Below are positions 26,477-35,582 of a stretch of DNA of 64,000 nucleotides, in pieces; position 1 is the stretch's first letter, and every line of letters starts with the position of its first letter. The notes under the pieces were generated by a model that was not told where the DNA came from, did not search any database, and was given only the letters and a program-made list of their open reading frames with translations. The position numbers and the translations under genes are program-made. This stretch comes from Streptomyces scabiei 87.22 (GTDB lineage Bacteria; Actinomycetota; Actinomycetes; Streptomycetales; Streptomycetaceae): the NCBI RefSeq assembly GCF_000091305.1, contig NC_013929.1, positions 8,556,001 through 8,620,000 on the forward strand, given 5' to 3'.

Positions 26477-27694
26477 ATGCCCACATCCAGCAACGACCCG
26501 AGCCCTGCTGCGGACCACCGGCCGAACCGCCCGCCGGCCCCGCTCGCCGGCCGTCGTGTCCGTGCCGCGATCATCGGCATCGGCGCCATCGGCGGCGGTT
26601 CGCACCTGCCCGCGCTGGAACGGCTCGCCGAGGAGGGCGAGACCGAGGTCGTCGCGGCGGTCGACATCGACGCCGACGCGGTGGCGAAGTTCTGCGCGGA
26701 GCACGGCATCCCGCACGGCTACACCGATCTGGACCGCATGCTGGAGGAGCAGCGGCCCGACCTGGTCAGCGTCTGCACCCCGCCGACCCTGCACCGGGAC
26801 CAGACGATCGCCGCCCTGCGGGCCGGGGCCTGGGTGTGGTGCGAGAAGCCGCCGGTGCCGACGCTGGCCGACTTCGACGCCGTCGAGGCGGAGGAGGGGG
26901 CGCAGACCGGAGGCCCGTACGCCTCGATCGTCTTCCAGCACCGTTTCGGCTCCGGCGCGCGGCACGTCCGGACGCTGCTCACGGACGGGAGCCTCGGACG
27001 CCCGCTCGTCGCCCACTGCCAGACCACCTGGCACCGGGACACCGCCTACTACGCCGTGCCCTGGCGCGGCCGCTGGGCGACGGAGGGCGGCGGGCCCGCC
27101 ATGGGCCACGGCATCCACCAGATGGACCTGCTGCTCGACCTGCTCGGCCCATGGAGCGAAGTGCGGGCGATGGCCGGCCGGCTGGTCCACGACGTGGAGA
27201 CCGAGGACGTCTCCACGGCCCTCGTGCGCTTCGAGAGCGGAGCCCTGGCCACGGTCGTCAACAGCGTCCTCAGCCCCGACGAGGTCAGCCGCATCCGCAT
27301 CGACTGCGAGCGCGCCACCGTCGAACTGACCCATCTGTACGGCCACTCCAACGCCGACTGGTCCGTCACCCCTGCCCCGGGCACCCCGGAGGCGGACGCG
27401 GCGGCCTGGCGGGACTTCGGCGAGGACGTGCCCAGCTCGCACCTGGCGCAGCTGCGGGAACTCGTGGCGAGCATGCGGGCCGGCGAGCGCCCCCGCAGCA
27501 GCGGCGCCGACGGGCGGACGAGCCTGGAGCTGATCGCCGCCCTGTACAAGGCGGCCTTCACCGACGTGACCGTGCGGCGCGGTGAGATCGGGCCCGGCGA
27601 TCCGTACTACACGGCCATGCACGGAGGCGCCCCCGGGTGGGCGCCCGGAACCGTCCAGGTGTCCGCCGACGCGACCGAGGAGAGCACCGCATGA
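26477..27694 (+). CDS. Gfo/Idh/MocA-family oxidoreductase
   Basis: The 405-residue protein has a Rossmann domain (AIIGIGAIGGGSHLPAL, about residues 31-47) and the EKPP motif (WCEKPPVPT, Lys124) that binds and positions the sugar, followed by the alpha/beta substrate domain with GHGIHQMDLLLDLLGPW, where His and Asp are catalytic candidates. It should oxidise or epimerise a sugar, inositol or sugar derivative with NAD(P). ATG 26477 is chosen over ATG 26438 because GGAG lies about 14 bp upstream; the first 25 residues are a disordered Pro/Ser/Asn stretch. Its stop overlaps the DUF6807 start. Confidence 0.85.
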   Translation: MPTSSNDPSPAADHRPNRPPAPLAGRRVRAAIIGIGAIGGGSHLPALERLAEEGETEVVAAVDIDADAVAKFCAEHGIPHGYTDLDRMLEEQRPDLVSVCTPPTLHRDQTIAALRAGAWVWCEKPPVPTLADFDAVEAEEGAQTGGPYASIVFQHRFGSGARHVRTLLTDGSLGRPLVAHCQTTWHRDTAYYAVPWRGRWATEGGGPAMGHGIHQMDLLLDLLGPWSEVRAMAGRLVHDVETEDVSTALVRFESGALATVVNSVLSPDEVSRIRIDCERATVELTHLYGHSNADWSVTPAPGTPEADAAAWRDFGEDVPSSHLAQLRELVASMRAGERPRSSGADGRTSLELIAALYKAAFTDVTVRRGEIGPGDPYYTAMHGGAPGWAPGTVQVSADATEESTA

Positions 27695-28626
27695 CCTTCC
27701 ACGACGGGCTGCGCGTCGTCCACGCCCACGGTGACCGGATCACGGTCACCGAGTCCGCCACGGGCGTCGAGCTGTTGAGCTACGTCTACCGGCCGGAGTC
27801 GGCCTGGGAGGCGCCGAAGCCGTATCTGCACCCGGTCCGGACGCTGGCCGGGGACGTCGTCACCGACTTCCGGCCCAACGACCACCGCTGGCACAAGGGC
27901 CTGCAGCTGACGGCCTCGCACCTGTCGGGCCAGAACCTGTGGGGCGGCAACTCGTACGTCCACGGCGAGGGCTATCTGCCGCTCCCCGAGCGGGTCGGTT
28001 CCATGGCGCACGCCGGCTTCGACGTCGTCGAGTCCGACGGCGAGCGGGTCGTGATCGCCGAGCGGCTGACCTGGCACCCGTACACCGGGGAGCTGTGGGC
28101 CGAGGAGGAGCGCCGGATCGAGATCCACGACGTGGACACCGAGGCCGGTTCCTGGGCACTGACCTGGACGAGCGCGATCACCAACCGCCGGGACGAGCCG
28201 CTGCTGTTCGGGAGCCCCACGACCGCCGGGCGCGAGATGGCCGGCTACACGGGCCTGTTCTGGCGCGGCCCGCGCGCCTTCCGGGACGGGCGGATCATCG
28301 GGCCCGACACCGAGGGGCCCGGTCTGATGGGGGAGCAGGCGCCCTGGCTGGCCTACTCGGGCGAGCACGACGGTACCGACGGACACGCCACCCTCGTCTT
28401 CGCCCACGCGCCGGAGAACGACCACACGGGAGCCGGGGGCGCCCACCCGGCACACTGGTTCGTCCGCAACGAGCCCTTCGCCGCCGTCGCCCCCTCCTGG
28501 GCCTTCTTCGACGAGCTGGCGCTCGCTCCCGGCGACACGCTCACCCGCCGCTACCGGGTGGTGGTGGCGGACGGGGCCTGGGAGCGGGGGGAGATCGCCA
28601 AGTACCTGGAGGCGCACCCGTGGTGA
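27691..28626 (+). CDS. DUF6807 (PmoA-like) family protein
   Basis: The 311-residue product belongs to the family annotated as PmoA or DUF6807: KPYLHPVRTLAGDVVTDFRPNDHRWHKG with the conserved NDHRWHKG block, and WGGNSYVHGEGYL. The name PmoA is misleading; there is no methane mono-oxygenase relationship in this context. Such genes often sit beside Gfo/Idh/MocA oxidoreductases in Streptomyces and plant-matter degraders and their reaction is unknown; the beta-rich sequence resembles galactose-mutarotase-like folds. The ATG overlaps the upstream stop and its stop overlaps the cupin start, so the three are tightly coupled. Confidence 0.82.
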   Translation: MTFHDGLRVVHAHGDRITVTESATGVELLSYVYRPESAWEAPKPYLHPVRTLAGDVVTDFRPNDHRWHKGLQLTASHLSGQNLWGGNSYVHGEGYLPLPERVGSMAHAGFDVVESDGERVVIAERLTWHPYTGELWAEEERRIEIHDVDTEAGSWALTWTSAITNRRDEPLLFGSPTTAGREMAGYTGLFWRGPRAFRDGRIIGPDTEGPGLMGEQAPWLAYSGEHDGTDGHATLVFAHAPENDHTGAGGAHPAHWFVRNEPFAAVAPSWAFFDELALAPGDTLTRRYRVVVADGAWERGEIAKYLEAHPW

Positions 28627-29333
28627 ACGGCTTCGAGGGACTGCCGGGCGGGGTCGCGGTCTCGCACCTGTGCGTCTACGACTGGCCCGCGGCGGACGGT
28701 GTCCGCGGCGGAACTCCCCATATGCATCTGACCTGTTCGGAGGCGTACGTCGTCACCGGCGGCCGGGGCGCGGTGCAGACGCTGACCACCTCCGGGTACG
28801 AGGTCACGCCGCTCGCGCCGGGCACGGTCGCCCGGTTCACGCCCGGCACCATCCACCGGCTGGTCGACGAGGGCGACCTGCGGATCACCGTCCTCATGCA
28901 GAACAGCGGACTGCCGGAGGCGGGCGACGCCGTCCTCACCCTGCCCCCGGCGTACCTGACCGACCCGGAGACCTACGCGGCGGCCACCCGCATCCCGGCG
29001 GACGTGCCGCGGGAGGAGCAGGAGCGGGCCGCCCGCGCCCGGCGCGACCTCGCCGTGGAGGGCTACCGGGCGCTGCGCGAGGCGTCCGGCCCCGAGCCGC
29101 TCGCCGCGTTCCACCGGGCCGCAGCCGCGCTCGTGAAGCCCCGTCTCGCGCAGTGGCGGGCGCGCTGGGAGCGGGGCGCGCGGGCCGCCGCCGCCGCGAC
29201 GGGGGAACAGCTGGACCGGCTGGAGCGGGGAGACGTGTCGCATCTGGCCGACGCCGTGGTCCGGGCCGAGGAGCCGTCCGTGTACGGCAAGTTCGGCATG
29301 TGCGGGCGCCTGGACGTCTACCGGGGGGACTGA
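28623..29333 (+). CDS. cupin-domain protein, third gene of the sugar operon
   Basis: GTG 28623 overlaps the DUF6807 stop (GTGA) and gives 236 residues. The first 110 form a cupin barrel with the metal motif TPHMHLTCSEAYVVTGGRG and FTPGTIHRLVDEGDLRITV. The remaining 120 residues are helical and rich in Arg, Ala and Glu (EEQERAARARRDLAVEGYRALREA) and are not part of the cupin; I do not recognise them. It probably binds a sugar or keto acid for isomerisation or sensing, as the last member of the operon. Confidence 0.72.
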   Translation: MNGFEGLPGGVAVSHLCVYDWPAADGVRGGTPHMHLTCSEAYVVTGGRGAVQTLTTSGYEVTPLAPGTVARFTPGTIHRLVDEGDLRITVLMQNSGLPEAGDAVLTLPPAYLTDPETYAAATRIPADVPREEQERAARARRDLAVEGYRALREASGPEPLAAFHRAAAALVKPRLAQWRARWERGARAAAAATGEQLDRLERGDVSHLADAVVRAEEPSVYGKFGMCGRLDVYRGD

Positions 29334-29368
29334 GCGCCGGCCGCCCGGAGCGCTCCCGCCCCCCGAGG

Positions 29369-30151
29369 TCAGCGGGTGCGCAGGTGGTGGCGCTTGCGCC
29401 AGGCCACCACCGCTCCGATGAGGGCCGGGACCGCGATGCACGCCATGGCGATCAGGAACGCCGGGGAGGTCGGGGACGAGGCCCGGGCCCCGGCGACCGC
29501 GTACGCGGCGGTGTTGGGGATCGAGCCGAGCGCGGTCGCCAGCAGGAAGGGGAGGTAGCCCATACGGGAGACCGACGCACAGTAGTTCGCCGCCCAGAAC
29601 GGCACCCCGGGGAAGAGCCGGGCCGCCAGCATCGACCGGAAGCCGTGGCGGCTGAGCTGGCCGTCCGCCGACTTCAGCCAGCGGTGGCGGAGCAGGGGGC
29701 GCAGGGCGTCCTGCCCGAGCATCCGGCCCAGGCCGAAGGCGACGCCGGCGCCGAGGACCGTACCGCCGAGCGCCGAGACCAGACCCAGCTGGGAACCGAA
29801 GAGCGCGCCCGCCGCGATGTTGAGGATCGGCCGGGGCACGAAGGCGACCGTGCACAGTCCGTACGCCACCGCGAACATCACGACCGCCGCGGCACCGCTC
29901 AGCTGGGGCGGCCAGCCGTCGGCCAGCAGCCGCTGCGGCTCGAACAGCACGACGGTCGACACGGCGCCCAGGAGCAGCACCACGAGGAACGAGAAGCGGG
30001 CCCAGGGGGCGAGCAGCGCTCTGCCCCAGCGGGCGGCCCGTCCCAGGGGCACGGCTGGAAGGGCGACAGGCGTGGCGACGGCGAGCTCCGTGGCGGCGGT
30101 CCGGGGAAGGACCGTGGCGGTGCCCCCAGAGCGGGTGGTGGCATCGAGCAT
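29369..30151 (-). CDS. TVP38/TMEM64 family membrane protein
   Basis: The 260-residue protein has about six hydrophobic segments and the VTT/SNARE-associated signature (GALFGSQLGLVSALGGTVLGAGVAFGLGR, then RLFPGVPFWAANYCASVSRM). It belongs to the DedA superfamily, whose members handle membrane lipids and help keep the proton gradient. TACCGT 6 nt before the ATG suggests a leaderless message. It is convergent with the cupin operon, 35 bp apart. Confidence 0.85.
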   Translation of the reverse strand: MLDATTRSGGTATVLPRTAATELAVATPVALPAVPLGRAARWGRALLAPWARFSFLVVLLLGAVSTVVLFEPQRLLADGWPPQLSGAAAVVMFAVAYGLCTVAFVPRPILNIAAGALFGSQLGLVSALGGTVLGAGVAFGLGRMLGQDALRPLLRHRWLKSADGQLSRHGFRSMLAARLFPGVPFWAANYCASVSRMGYLPFLLATALGSIPNTAAYAVAGARASSPTSPAFLIAMACIAVPALIGAVVAWRKRHHLRTR

Positions 30152-30650
30152 TCGTCGACGGTAACCGACCCGTGTACCCATACGCCCCGCGGAACGTCTC
30201 ACGGGGGTCACAGCGGGCATACCACGGAGCCCACCGGCCCGGGTGGGCCCGGCTCTCCCGGGGGCACCGCGCACCGTGCCGCCTGCGCCTTCCGGAACAC
30301 GGTCCCGGCCCGGACCCCGTTCACCACGGGCGCCCCCTGTGAAGCATCTCTCTTCGGCTCCCTCCCGGAACCCGCCCGTACCGAAAACCATTCGACGGGG
30401 GCCGGTCCGTCGACGATGATCGACGACATGTTCCGGCACGCCTTCGCTCTCGCCGCATCCGCCACAGGCGCGGATGCCCCGAAGGCTGCCCTTCTGATCG
30501 TCGTGGCCGCCGCAGACGGCGCCCGAAGCTGACCCTTCCCGGACACATTCCGGCGGACCCCGCAGGGGGAGGGTCGGCCAGACCTCGGGGTCCCCGTCCC
30601 GGCAGCGCCCGTAGTCGCGCCGGGACCTCACTCAGTACCGCTGAAGAGAC
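30152..30650. promoter_or_regulatory. upstream region of tuf3
   Basis: These 500 bases hold no convincing gene. A plus-strand frame at 30417-30533 (MIDDMFRHAFALAASATGAD) is short and unsupported. GC-rich inverted segments around 30540-30640 lie in the probable 5' untranslated region of tuf3. Third EF-Tu genes in Streptomyces are known to be expressed mainly under stringent conditions, so regulatory signals are expected here; I cannot point to a clear promoter. Confidence 0.35.
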
Positions 30651-30664
30651 TTCGAGGTACCCCC

Positions 30665-31834
30665 ATGTCCAAGACCGCCTACGTCCGCACGAAACCCCAT
30701 CTGAACATCGGCACCATGGGTCACGTCGACCACGGCAAGACCACCCTGACCGCCGCCATCACCAAGGTCCTGGCCGAGCGCGGGTCCGGCACGTTCGTGC
30801 CGTTCGACCGCATCGACCGCGCCCCGGAGGAGGCGGCGCGGGGCATCACCATCAACATCGCGCACGTCGAGTACGAGACCGACACCCGGCACTACGCGCA
30901 CGTCGACATGCCCGGCCACGCCGACTACGTCAAGAACATGGTCACCGGGGCCGCGCAGCTCGACGGGGCGATCCTCGTGGTCTCCGCGCTCGACGGGATC
31001 ATGCCGCAGACCGCCGAACACGTGCTGCTGGCCCGGCAGGTGGGGGTGAACCACGTCGTCGTCGCGCTGAACAAGGCCGACGCGGGCGACGAGGACCTGA
31101 TCGACCTCGTCGAGCTGGAGGTCCGCGAGCTGCTCACCGCGCACGGCTACGGCGGCGACTCCGTACCGGTCGTACGGGTGTCCGGGCTCAAGGCGCTGGA
31201 AGGGGACCCGCGGTGGACGGCGTCCATCGACGCGCTGCTCGACGCGGTGGACACCTACGTACCGATGCCCGAGCGGTATCTGGACGCGCCGTTCCTGCTG
31301 TCCGTGGAGAACGTCCTCACGATCACGGGCCGGGGGACCGTCGTCACCGGTGCCGTCGAGCGCGGCACGATCCATGTGGGGGACCGCGTCGAGGTGCTCG
31401 GCGCCGAACTGGAGACCGTCGTCACCGGGCTGGAGACCTTCGGCAAGCCCATGGCGGAGGCGCAGGCCGGGGACAACGTGGCGCTGCTGCTGCGCGGGGT
31501 CGGCCGGGACGCCGTCCGGCGCGGGCACGTGGTGGCCGCGCCCGGCAGCGTGGAGCCCCGGCGGCACTTCACCGCGCAGGTGTACGTGCTGTCGGCGCGC
31601 GAGGGCGGGCGGTCGACCCCGGTGTCCACCGGGTACCGGCCGCAGTTCTACATCCGTACGGCGGACGTCGTCGGGGACGTGGACCTCGGGGAGACCGCCG
31701 TCGCGCGGCCCGGCGACCGGGTCACGATGAGCGTGGAGCTGGGCCGGGAGGTTCCCCTGGAGCCCGGTCTCGGGTTCGCGATCCGCGAGGGCGGCCGGAC
31801 CGTCGGGGCGGGGACCGTGACGGCCGTGCGGTAG
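30665..31834 (+). CDS. tuf3: elongation factor Tu, divergent third copy
   Basis: The 389-residue GTPase carries G1 GHVDHGKT (19-26), the switch-I sequence RGITIN, G3 DMPGHADYVKNM, and G4 NKAD, followed by the two beta-barrel domains. It delivers aminoacyl-tRNA to the ribosome. It is about eight residues shorter than housekeeping EF-Tu and more diverged (many Val/Arg/Gly changes in domains 2 and 3), and it stands alone rather than in the str operon, which is the pattern of tuf3. GAGGT precedes the ATG. Divergent copies can alter sensitivity to elfamycin antibiotics. Confidence 0.92.
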   Translation: MSKTAYVRTKPHLNIGTMGHVDHGKTTLTAAITKVLAERGSGTFVPFDRIDRAPEEAARGITINIAHVEYETDTRHYAHVDMPGHADYVKNMVTGAAQLDGAILVVSALDGIMPQTAEHVLLARQVGVNHVVVALNKADAGDEDLIDLVELEVRELLTAHGYGGDSVPVVRVSGLKALEGDPRWTASIDALLDAVDTYVPMPERYLDAPFLLSVENVLTITGRGTVVTGAVERGTIHVGDRVEVLGAELETVVTGLETFGKPMAEAQAGDNVALLLRGVGRDAVRRGHVVAAPGSVEPRRHFTAQVYVLSAREGGRSTPVSTGYRPQFYIRTADVVGDVDLGETAVARPGDRVTMSVELGREVPLEPGLGFAIREGGRTVGAGTVTAVR

Positions 31835-31835
31835 G

Positions 31836-31852
31836 CCGGGCAGGACGCCCGG
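31836..31852 (+). terminator. possible tuf3 terminator
   Basis: CCGGGC-AGGAC-GCCCGG is a 6-bp stem with a five-base loop immediately after the tuf3 stop, followed by a G-rich run. It is weak as a factor-independent terminator. Confidence 0.35.
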
Positions 31853-31959
31853 GGCGGGGGGCCGCGGGCCGGTGCACGGCCGGTCGCGCGGTCCCCGTGC
31901 TCGTCCCGGGGCTGCTTCGACGGTCCGCGGGCCGGGGTCGGGCCCGGCACAATGGGGCC

Positions 31960-32805
31960 GTGAACGAAGCCATACCCGTCTCCCGGGCCATCGACCGGGG
32001 GACCGCCAAGCTCATGCCCGACGTCGACCGGGAGCGGGCCTGGCTGCTGACCGTGGACGGGGCGCCGCAGTCGTACGTGGACCTGGACGAGCCGGAGCAT
32101 CTGGAGTTCGAGTACACGCGCCGGCTCGGACATGTGCTGGACACGGCGGCTCAGCCGGGGCGGGCACTCGACGTCCTGCACCTCGGCGGCGGCGCGCTCA
32201 CCCTGCCCCGGTACGTCGCCGCCACCCGGCCCGGCTCGCGGCAGGAGGTCGTCGAGTACGACCGGGGGCTGCTGGACCTCGTCGTCGAACAGCTGCCGCT
32301 GCCCCACGACGCGCGGATCGCGCTGCACGGCGCGGACGCCGGGGAATGGCTCGAAGAGGCCCCCGCGGACTCCGCCGACGTGATCGTGGGGGACGTGTTC
32401 CGGGGCTCACGGATCCCGGCGCACCTGACGACCGTGGCGCACGCGCGGGCCGCCGCGCGGGTGCTGCGCGCGGACGGCATGTACCTCGCGAACCTGGCCG
32501 ACGCCGCGCCCTTCGCCTTCCTGCGGTCCCAACTGGCCACGCTGGCAACGGTGTTCGAGGAGCTGGTCCTGATCGCCGAGCCGGGCGTGCTGCGCGGCCG
32601 GAGGTTCGGGAACGCGGTACTGGTCGCGGCTCACCGGCCGCCCGACATCGCCGCCCTGGCCCGGCGCACCGCCGCCGACGCCTTCCCGGCGCGGGTCGAA
32701 CACGGCCCGGAACTGCGCCGGTTCATCGGCGATGCCGCACCCGTGCGGGAGCAGGACGTCGTGCCGTCACCCGAGCCGCCGGACGGAGCCTTCGGCATCG
32801 GCTGA
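31960..32805 (+). CDS. spermidine synthase-like methyltransferase-fold protein
   Basis: GTG 31960 follows CACAAT by 6 nt, indicating a leaderless message; this gives 281 residues. The fold is the SAM/decarboxy-SAM Rossmann type of spermidine synthases: LDVLHLGGGALTLPRYVAATRP, VVEYDRGLLDLV and VIVGDVFRGSRIPAHLTT. These actinobacterial proteins are shorter than true spermidine synthases and it is unclear whether they make polyamines. The last 39 bp overlap the 3' end of the convergent MFS gene. Confidence 0.78.
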   Translation: MNEAIPVSRAIDRGTAKLMPDVDRERAWLLTVDGAPQSYVDLDEPEHLEFEYTRRLGHVLDTAAQPGRALDVLHLGGGALTLPRYVAATRPGSRQEVVEYDRGLLDLVVEQLPLPHDARIALHGADAGEWLEEAPADSADVIVGDVFRGSRIPAHLTTVAHARAAARVLRADGMYLANLADAAPFAFLRSQLATLATVFEELVLIAEPGVLRGRRFGNAVLVAAHRPPDIAALARRTAADAFPARVEHGPELRRFIGDAAPVREQDVVPSPEPPDGAFGIG

Positions 32806-34155
32806 GCCGGTGTCGGCCGGGACCGCGGCCCCGGCGTCGGATTCGGGTCCGGGTTCGGGTTCGGCGACGGTGACGGTGACGGTGGTGGGCCCGGCCTCGG
32901 GTCCGGCGTCGGGTTTCGCCAGGGCCACCGGCACGGTGTGCCTGGTCAGGGTCCGTACGTCCCGGACGCACAGCACCGCCGCCGTGGCCCCCACGCACAG
33001 CGCGGCGCAGCCCCACAGGGCCGCCGCACGCCCGAACGCGCTCTCCGCCGGACCCGCCAGCGCGGCGGCCAGCGGCACCATCGCCACCGAGCCGAACCAG
33101 TCGTAGGCCGAGACACGGGACAGCTTGTCCTCGGGGATCTCCTGGTGCAGCGCGGTCATCCAGGAGACGCCGAACACCTCGATGGACAGACCGCTGACGA
33201 ACATGGCCAGGCACAGGACGGCGATCGGTGCCGGAACGGCGAGCGCGGCGCTCGGCAGGGCGAACGGGAAGACGCACAGGACGCCCACGAAGAGGAGGCG
33301 GCGCGGTTTCCAGCGGGTCATGAGCAGCGCCCCCGCGGCGTTGCCCGCCCCGAACAGGGCGAGCGCCAGGCCCCAGGGGCCGGGGCCGCCGAGGCTGTCG
33401 TCGGCGACCTGGGGGCCGTAGACCGCGTCGGCGGCGACCATGACGGCGTTCACCAGGGAGAACTGGACGACGATCGCCCACAGCCAGGTACGGCCGGTGA
33501 ACTCCCGCCAGCCGTCCCGGAGATCGGCGAGCATGCCGTGCCCCGGCTCGCGTTCGGGGATGTGGCTCACGTCGAGGAAGGCGCGCAGGGCGCCGGCACA
33601 CGCGAAGGCGACGGCGTCCACCGCGAGCACCCAGCCGGGGCCGATCACCGCGACCATGGCGCCGCCGAGAGCCGCGCCCGTCATGGTCGCGCCCTGCGTG
33701 GCGAAGCGGAACAGCGCGAAGGCACGGCCCGCCTGTTCGGCGGTGACCGAGGACAGCAGCATGCCCTCGGCCGCCGGGCCGAAGAACGCCTGGCCGGTGC
33801 CGCCGAGCGCCGAGAGCAGCATCATCTGCCACAGACGGGCCTCGCCGGTGAGCACGAGCACGGCGAAGACGGCCTGGGAGAGACAGTTGAGGCTGTTGGC
33901 CGCGACCATCACCCGGTGCCGGGGGAGCCGGTCCGCGACCGCCCCGCCGATCAGCAGGAAGAGCACCAGCGGCAGGGTGCGGGCCGCCGCGACCAGACCG
34001 ACGTCACCGCCGTCGCCGCCCGCTTCCAGCACCGCGAAGGCGGCCGCGATCAGGGCGCCGTTGCTGCCGAGGCCGGTGACGACCGAGGCCGCCGTCAGCA
34101 GGGTGTAGTTGCGGCCCGCCCAGGCGGGGCGGCGTGCGGCGGCGGGAGTGGTCAC
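32767..34155 (-). CDS. MFS transporter (drug efflux type)
   Basis: This 462-residue protein has 12 predicted transmembrane helices and the cytoplasmic loop GGAVADRLPRHRVMVAAN after helix 2, typical of the MFS_3/enterobactin-exporter-like group. The C-terminal 60 residues are a hydrophilic Glu/Pro/Thr tail. GTG start. The gene overlaps the spermidine-synthase-like gene at the 3' ends by 39 bp, so simultaneous transcription would give complementary RNA. Confidence 0.88.
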   Translation of the reverse strand: MTTPAAARRPAWAGRNYTLLTAASVVTGLGSNGALIAAAFAVLEAGGDGGDVGLVAAARTLPLVLFLLIGGAVADRLPRHRVMVAANSLNCLSQAVFAVLVLTGEARLWQMMLLSALGGTGQAFFGPAAEGMLLSSVTAEQAGRAFALFRFATQGATMTGAALGGAMVAVIGPGWVLAVDAVAFACAGALRAFLDVSHIPEREPGHGMLADLRDGWREFTGRTWLWAIVVQFSLVNAVMVAADAVYGPQVADDSLGGPGPWGLALALFGAGNAAGALLMTRWKPRRLLFVGVLCVFPFALPSAALAVPAPIAVLCLAMFVSGLSIEVFGVSWMTALHQEIPEDKLSRVSAYDWFGSVAMVPLAAALAGPAESAFGRAAALWGCAALCVGATAAVLCVRDVRTLTRHTVPVALAKPDAGPEAGPTTVTVTVAEPEPGPESDAGAAVPADTGSADAEGSVRRLG

Positions 34156-34308
34156 CCGCCGACTATCGCCGCCCCGCCGGCTTCTGCCAAACCGTTTCCG
34201 CAGGAGGAGGGGCCGGATCGGGCCAGGGCAAGCCGGTCCGGGCCGGCGCCCGGAGGGGGCGGCTCGGCCGGCGGTCCGCCGACCCCCGCCCCGGCGTCCG
34301 GCGCGGGC

Positions 34309-35364
34309 TCAGCCGCCCGTCGGTTCGCCGTACAGCCGTACCGTGCTGAGGATCTTCCGCACCGTCGCGTCCGGGACCTCGTCCTTGACGTCCTTGGCGC
34401 CGTGGAAGGTCCAGGAGACGTAGTCACCGGCCGAGTTCTTGAAGGCGAACGTGGTCGCCTTGCCCTCGGTGTCGCACTTGCCCTTCTTGGAGACGCCCTT
34501 GGAATAGGTCGTCGCGACACTGCCCTCGACGCCCGACGTCGTCGTGTACGGCTCGGGCTTGCCGATGGTCATCTTCTTCTTGGCGCCGTCCTTCTGGTCG
34601 GTGTAGCCGCCGAAGACCCACCACGCCGAGTCGTTGCGGGCGACGTCCTCGGTGCCCTTGGCGCCCTGCTGGCCCTTGGTGCCCGCGGCGGCCAGCGAAG
34701 TGGTCTCCTCGTTGCCGTCCTTGTCGTCGTCGGACGTGCACCACTTCTCCTTGAGGATGGCGGGTGCCGACATGCCGATGAGGACCGAACCGTCGCCCTT
34801 CTTGTCGTCCTCGAAGCCGATGAAGGTGTCGGCCGACTGCACGGCCCACTCGGGGGGCACGTCGAAGGCCGTACCCCACTTGGGGTTGACGACGACCTTC
34901 CAGCCCGCGATGGTCGGCTTCGCTCCGGCGTCCTCGCCGCGCGGGTTGTCCTCGGTGCTCTCGGACGCGGTCGGTGACGGGGAGGCCGAAGAGGAGGACT
35001 GCGTCGACGCCTTGTCCTTGTCCTTGTCCTTGTCACCTCTGAGGACCAGGAAGCCCGTCACACCGGCCGCCACGACGACGGCCGTGGCCGCGATGATCGC
35101 GATCAGCTTCGTCCGGTTGCCGCCGCCTCCGCCCGGCGGCACCGGCGGGCCCGCCGGTCCCTGTGCGCCCCACTGCGGTTGCTGCCCGTACGAGGGCTGC
35201 TGGCCCGTCGACTGGTATCCGGGCTGCTGGTAGGGGTTGGGTTGCTGATACCCCGGCTGCTGGTACCCCTGCTGTCCCGACTGGTCGTACCCCGGCTGCT
35301 GGTACGGATTCGGCTGCTGCGGTTGGTGCTCGCCCCCGGGCGGCTGCTGCTGTCCTGGCCACAT
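34309..35364 (-). CDS. membrane-anchored protein with Gln/Pro/Tyr-rich cytoplasmic repeats
   Basis: The 351-residue protein has an N-terminal 90 residues built of PNPYQQPGY and GYQQPGY repeats, a single transmembrane helix (LIAIIAATAVVVAAGVTGFLV, about 88-108), a short charged KDKDKDK linker with Ser/Thr, and a 200-residue extracellular domain (GWKVVVNPKWGTAFDVPPEW ... ATVRKILSTVRLYGEP). The extracellular domain recurs in Streptomyces hypothetical proteins; its function is unknown. TATGGT lies 8 nt before ATG 35364, supporting that start. Confidence 0.7.
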   Translation of the reverse strand: MWPGQQQPPGGEHQPQQPNPYQQPGYDQSGQQGYQQPGYQQPNPYQQPGYQSTGQQPSYGQQPQWGAQGPAGPPVPPGGGGGNRTKLIAIIAATAVVVAAGVTGFLVLRGDKDKDKDKASTQSSSSASPSPTASESTEDNPRGEDAGAKPTIAGWKVVVNPKWGTAFDVPPEWAVQSADTFIGFEDDKKGDGSVLIGMSAPAILKEKWCTSDDDKDGNEETTSLAAAGTKGQQGAKGTEDVARNDSAWWVFGGYTDQKDGAKKKMTIGKPEPYTTTSGVEGSVATTYSKGVSKKGKCDTEGKATTFAFKNSAGDYVSWTFHGAKDVKDEVPDATVRKILSTVRLYGEPTGG

Positions 35365-35582
35365 GGCTCGTAACCATAGATGCGCCGAGGGGCGGGGTGC
35401 CACGGGAGTCCGGGAAGCGTCTTTGCACTCGGGACGAACGGTTCCAAATCGGCGCCGGGTGGGCGGGTGCCGGTGAACGGACGGCCGGTGCGGGCGACTT
35501 CGTCGTTCCTGTCCGCGAACGGTTTCGACGGGCCGGCGGCAGGCCCTGGCCAGACGTGGCTACTCGTGGGTAACATCGCGGC

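Noticed and set aside
27691..28626. Methane mono-oxygenase subunit from the PmoA-like name
   Set aside because: The protein is soluble, and has no membrane helices or copper sites; the name is a historical label for DUF6807.
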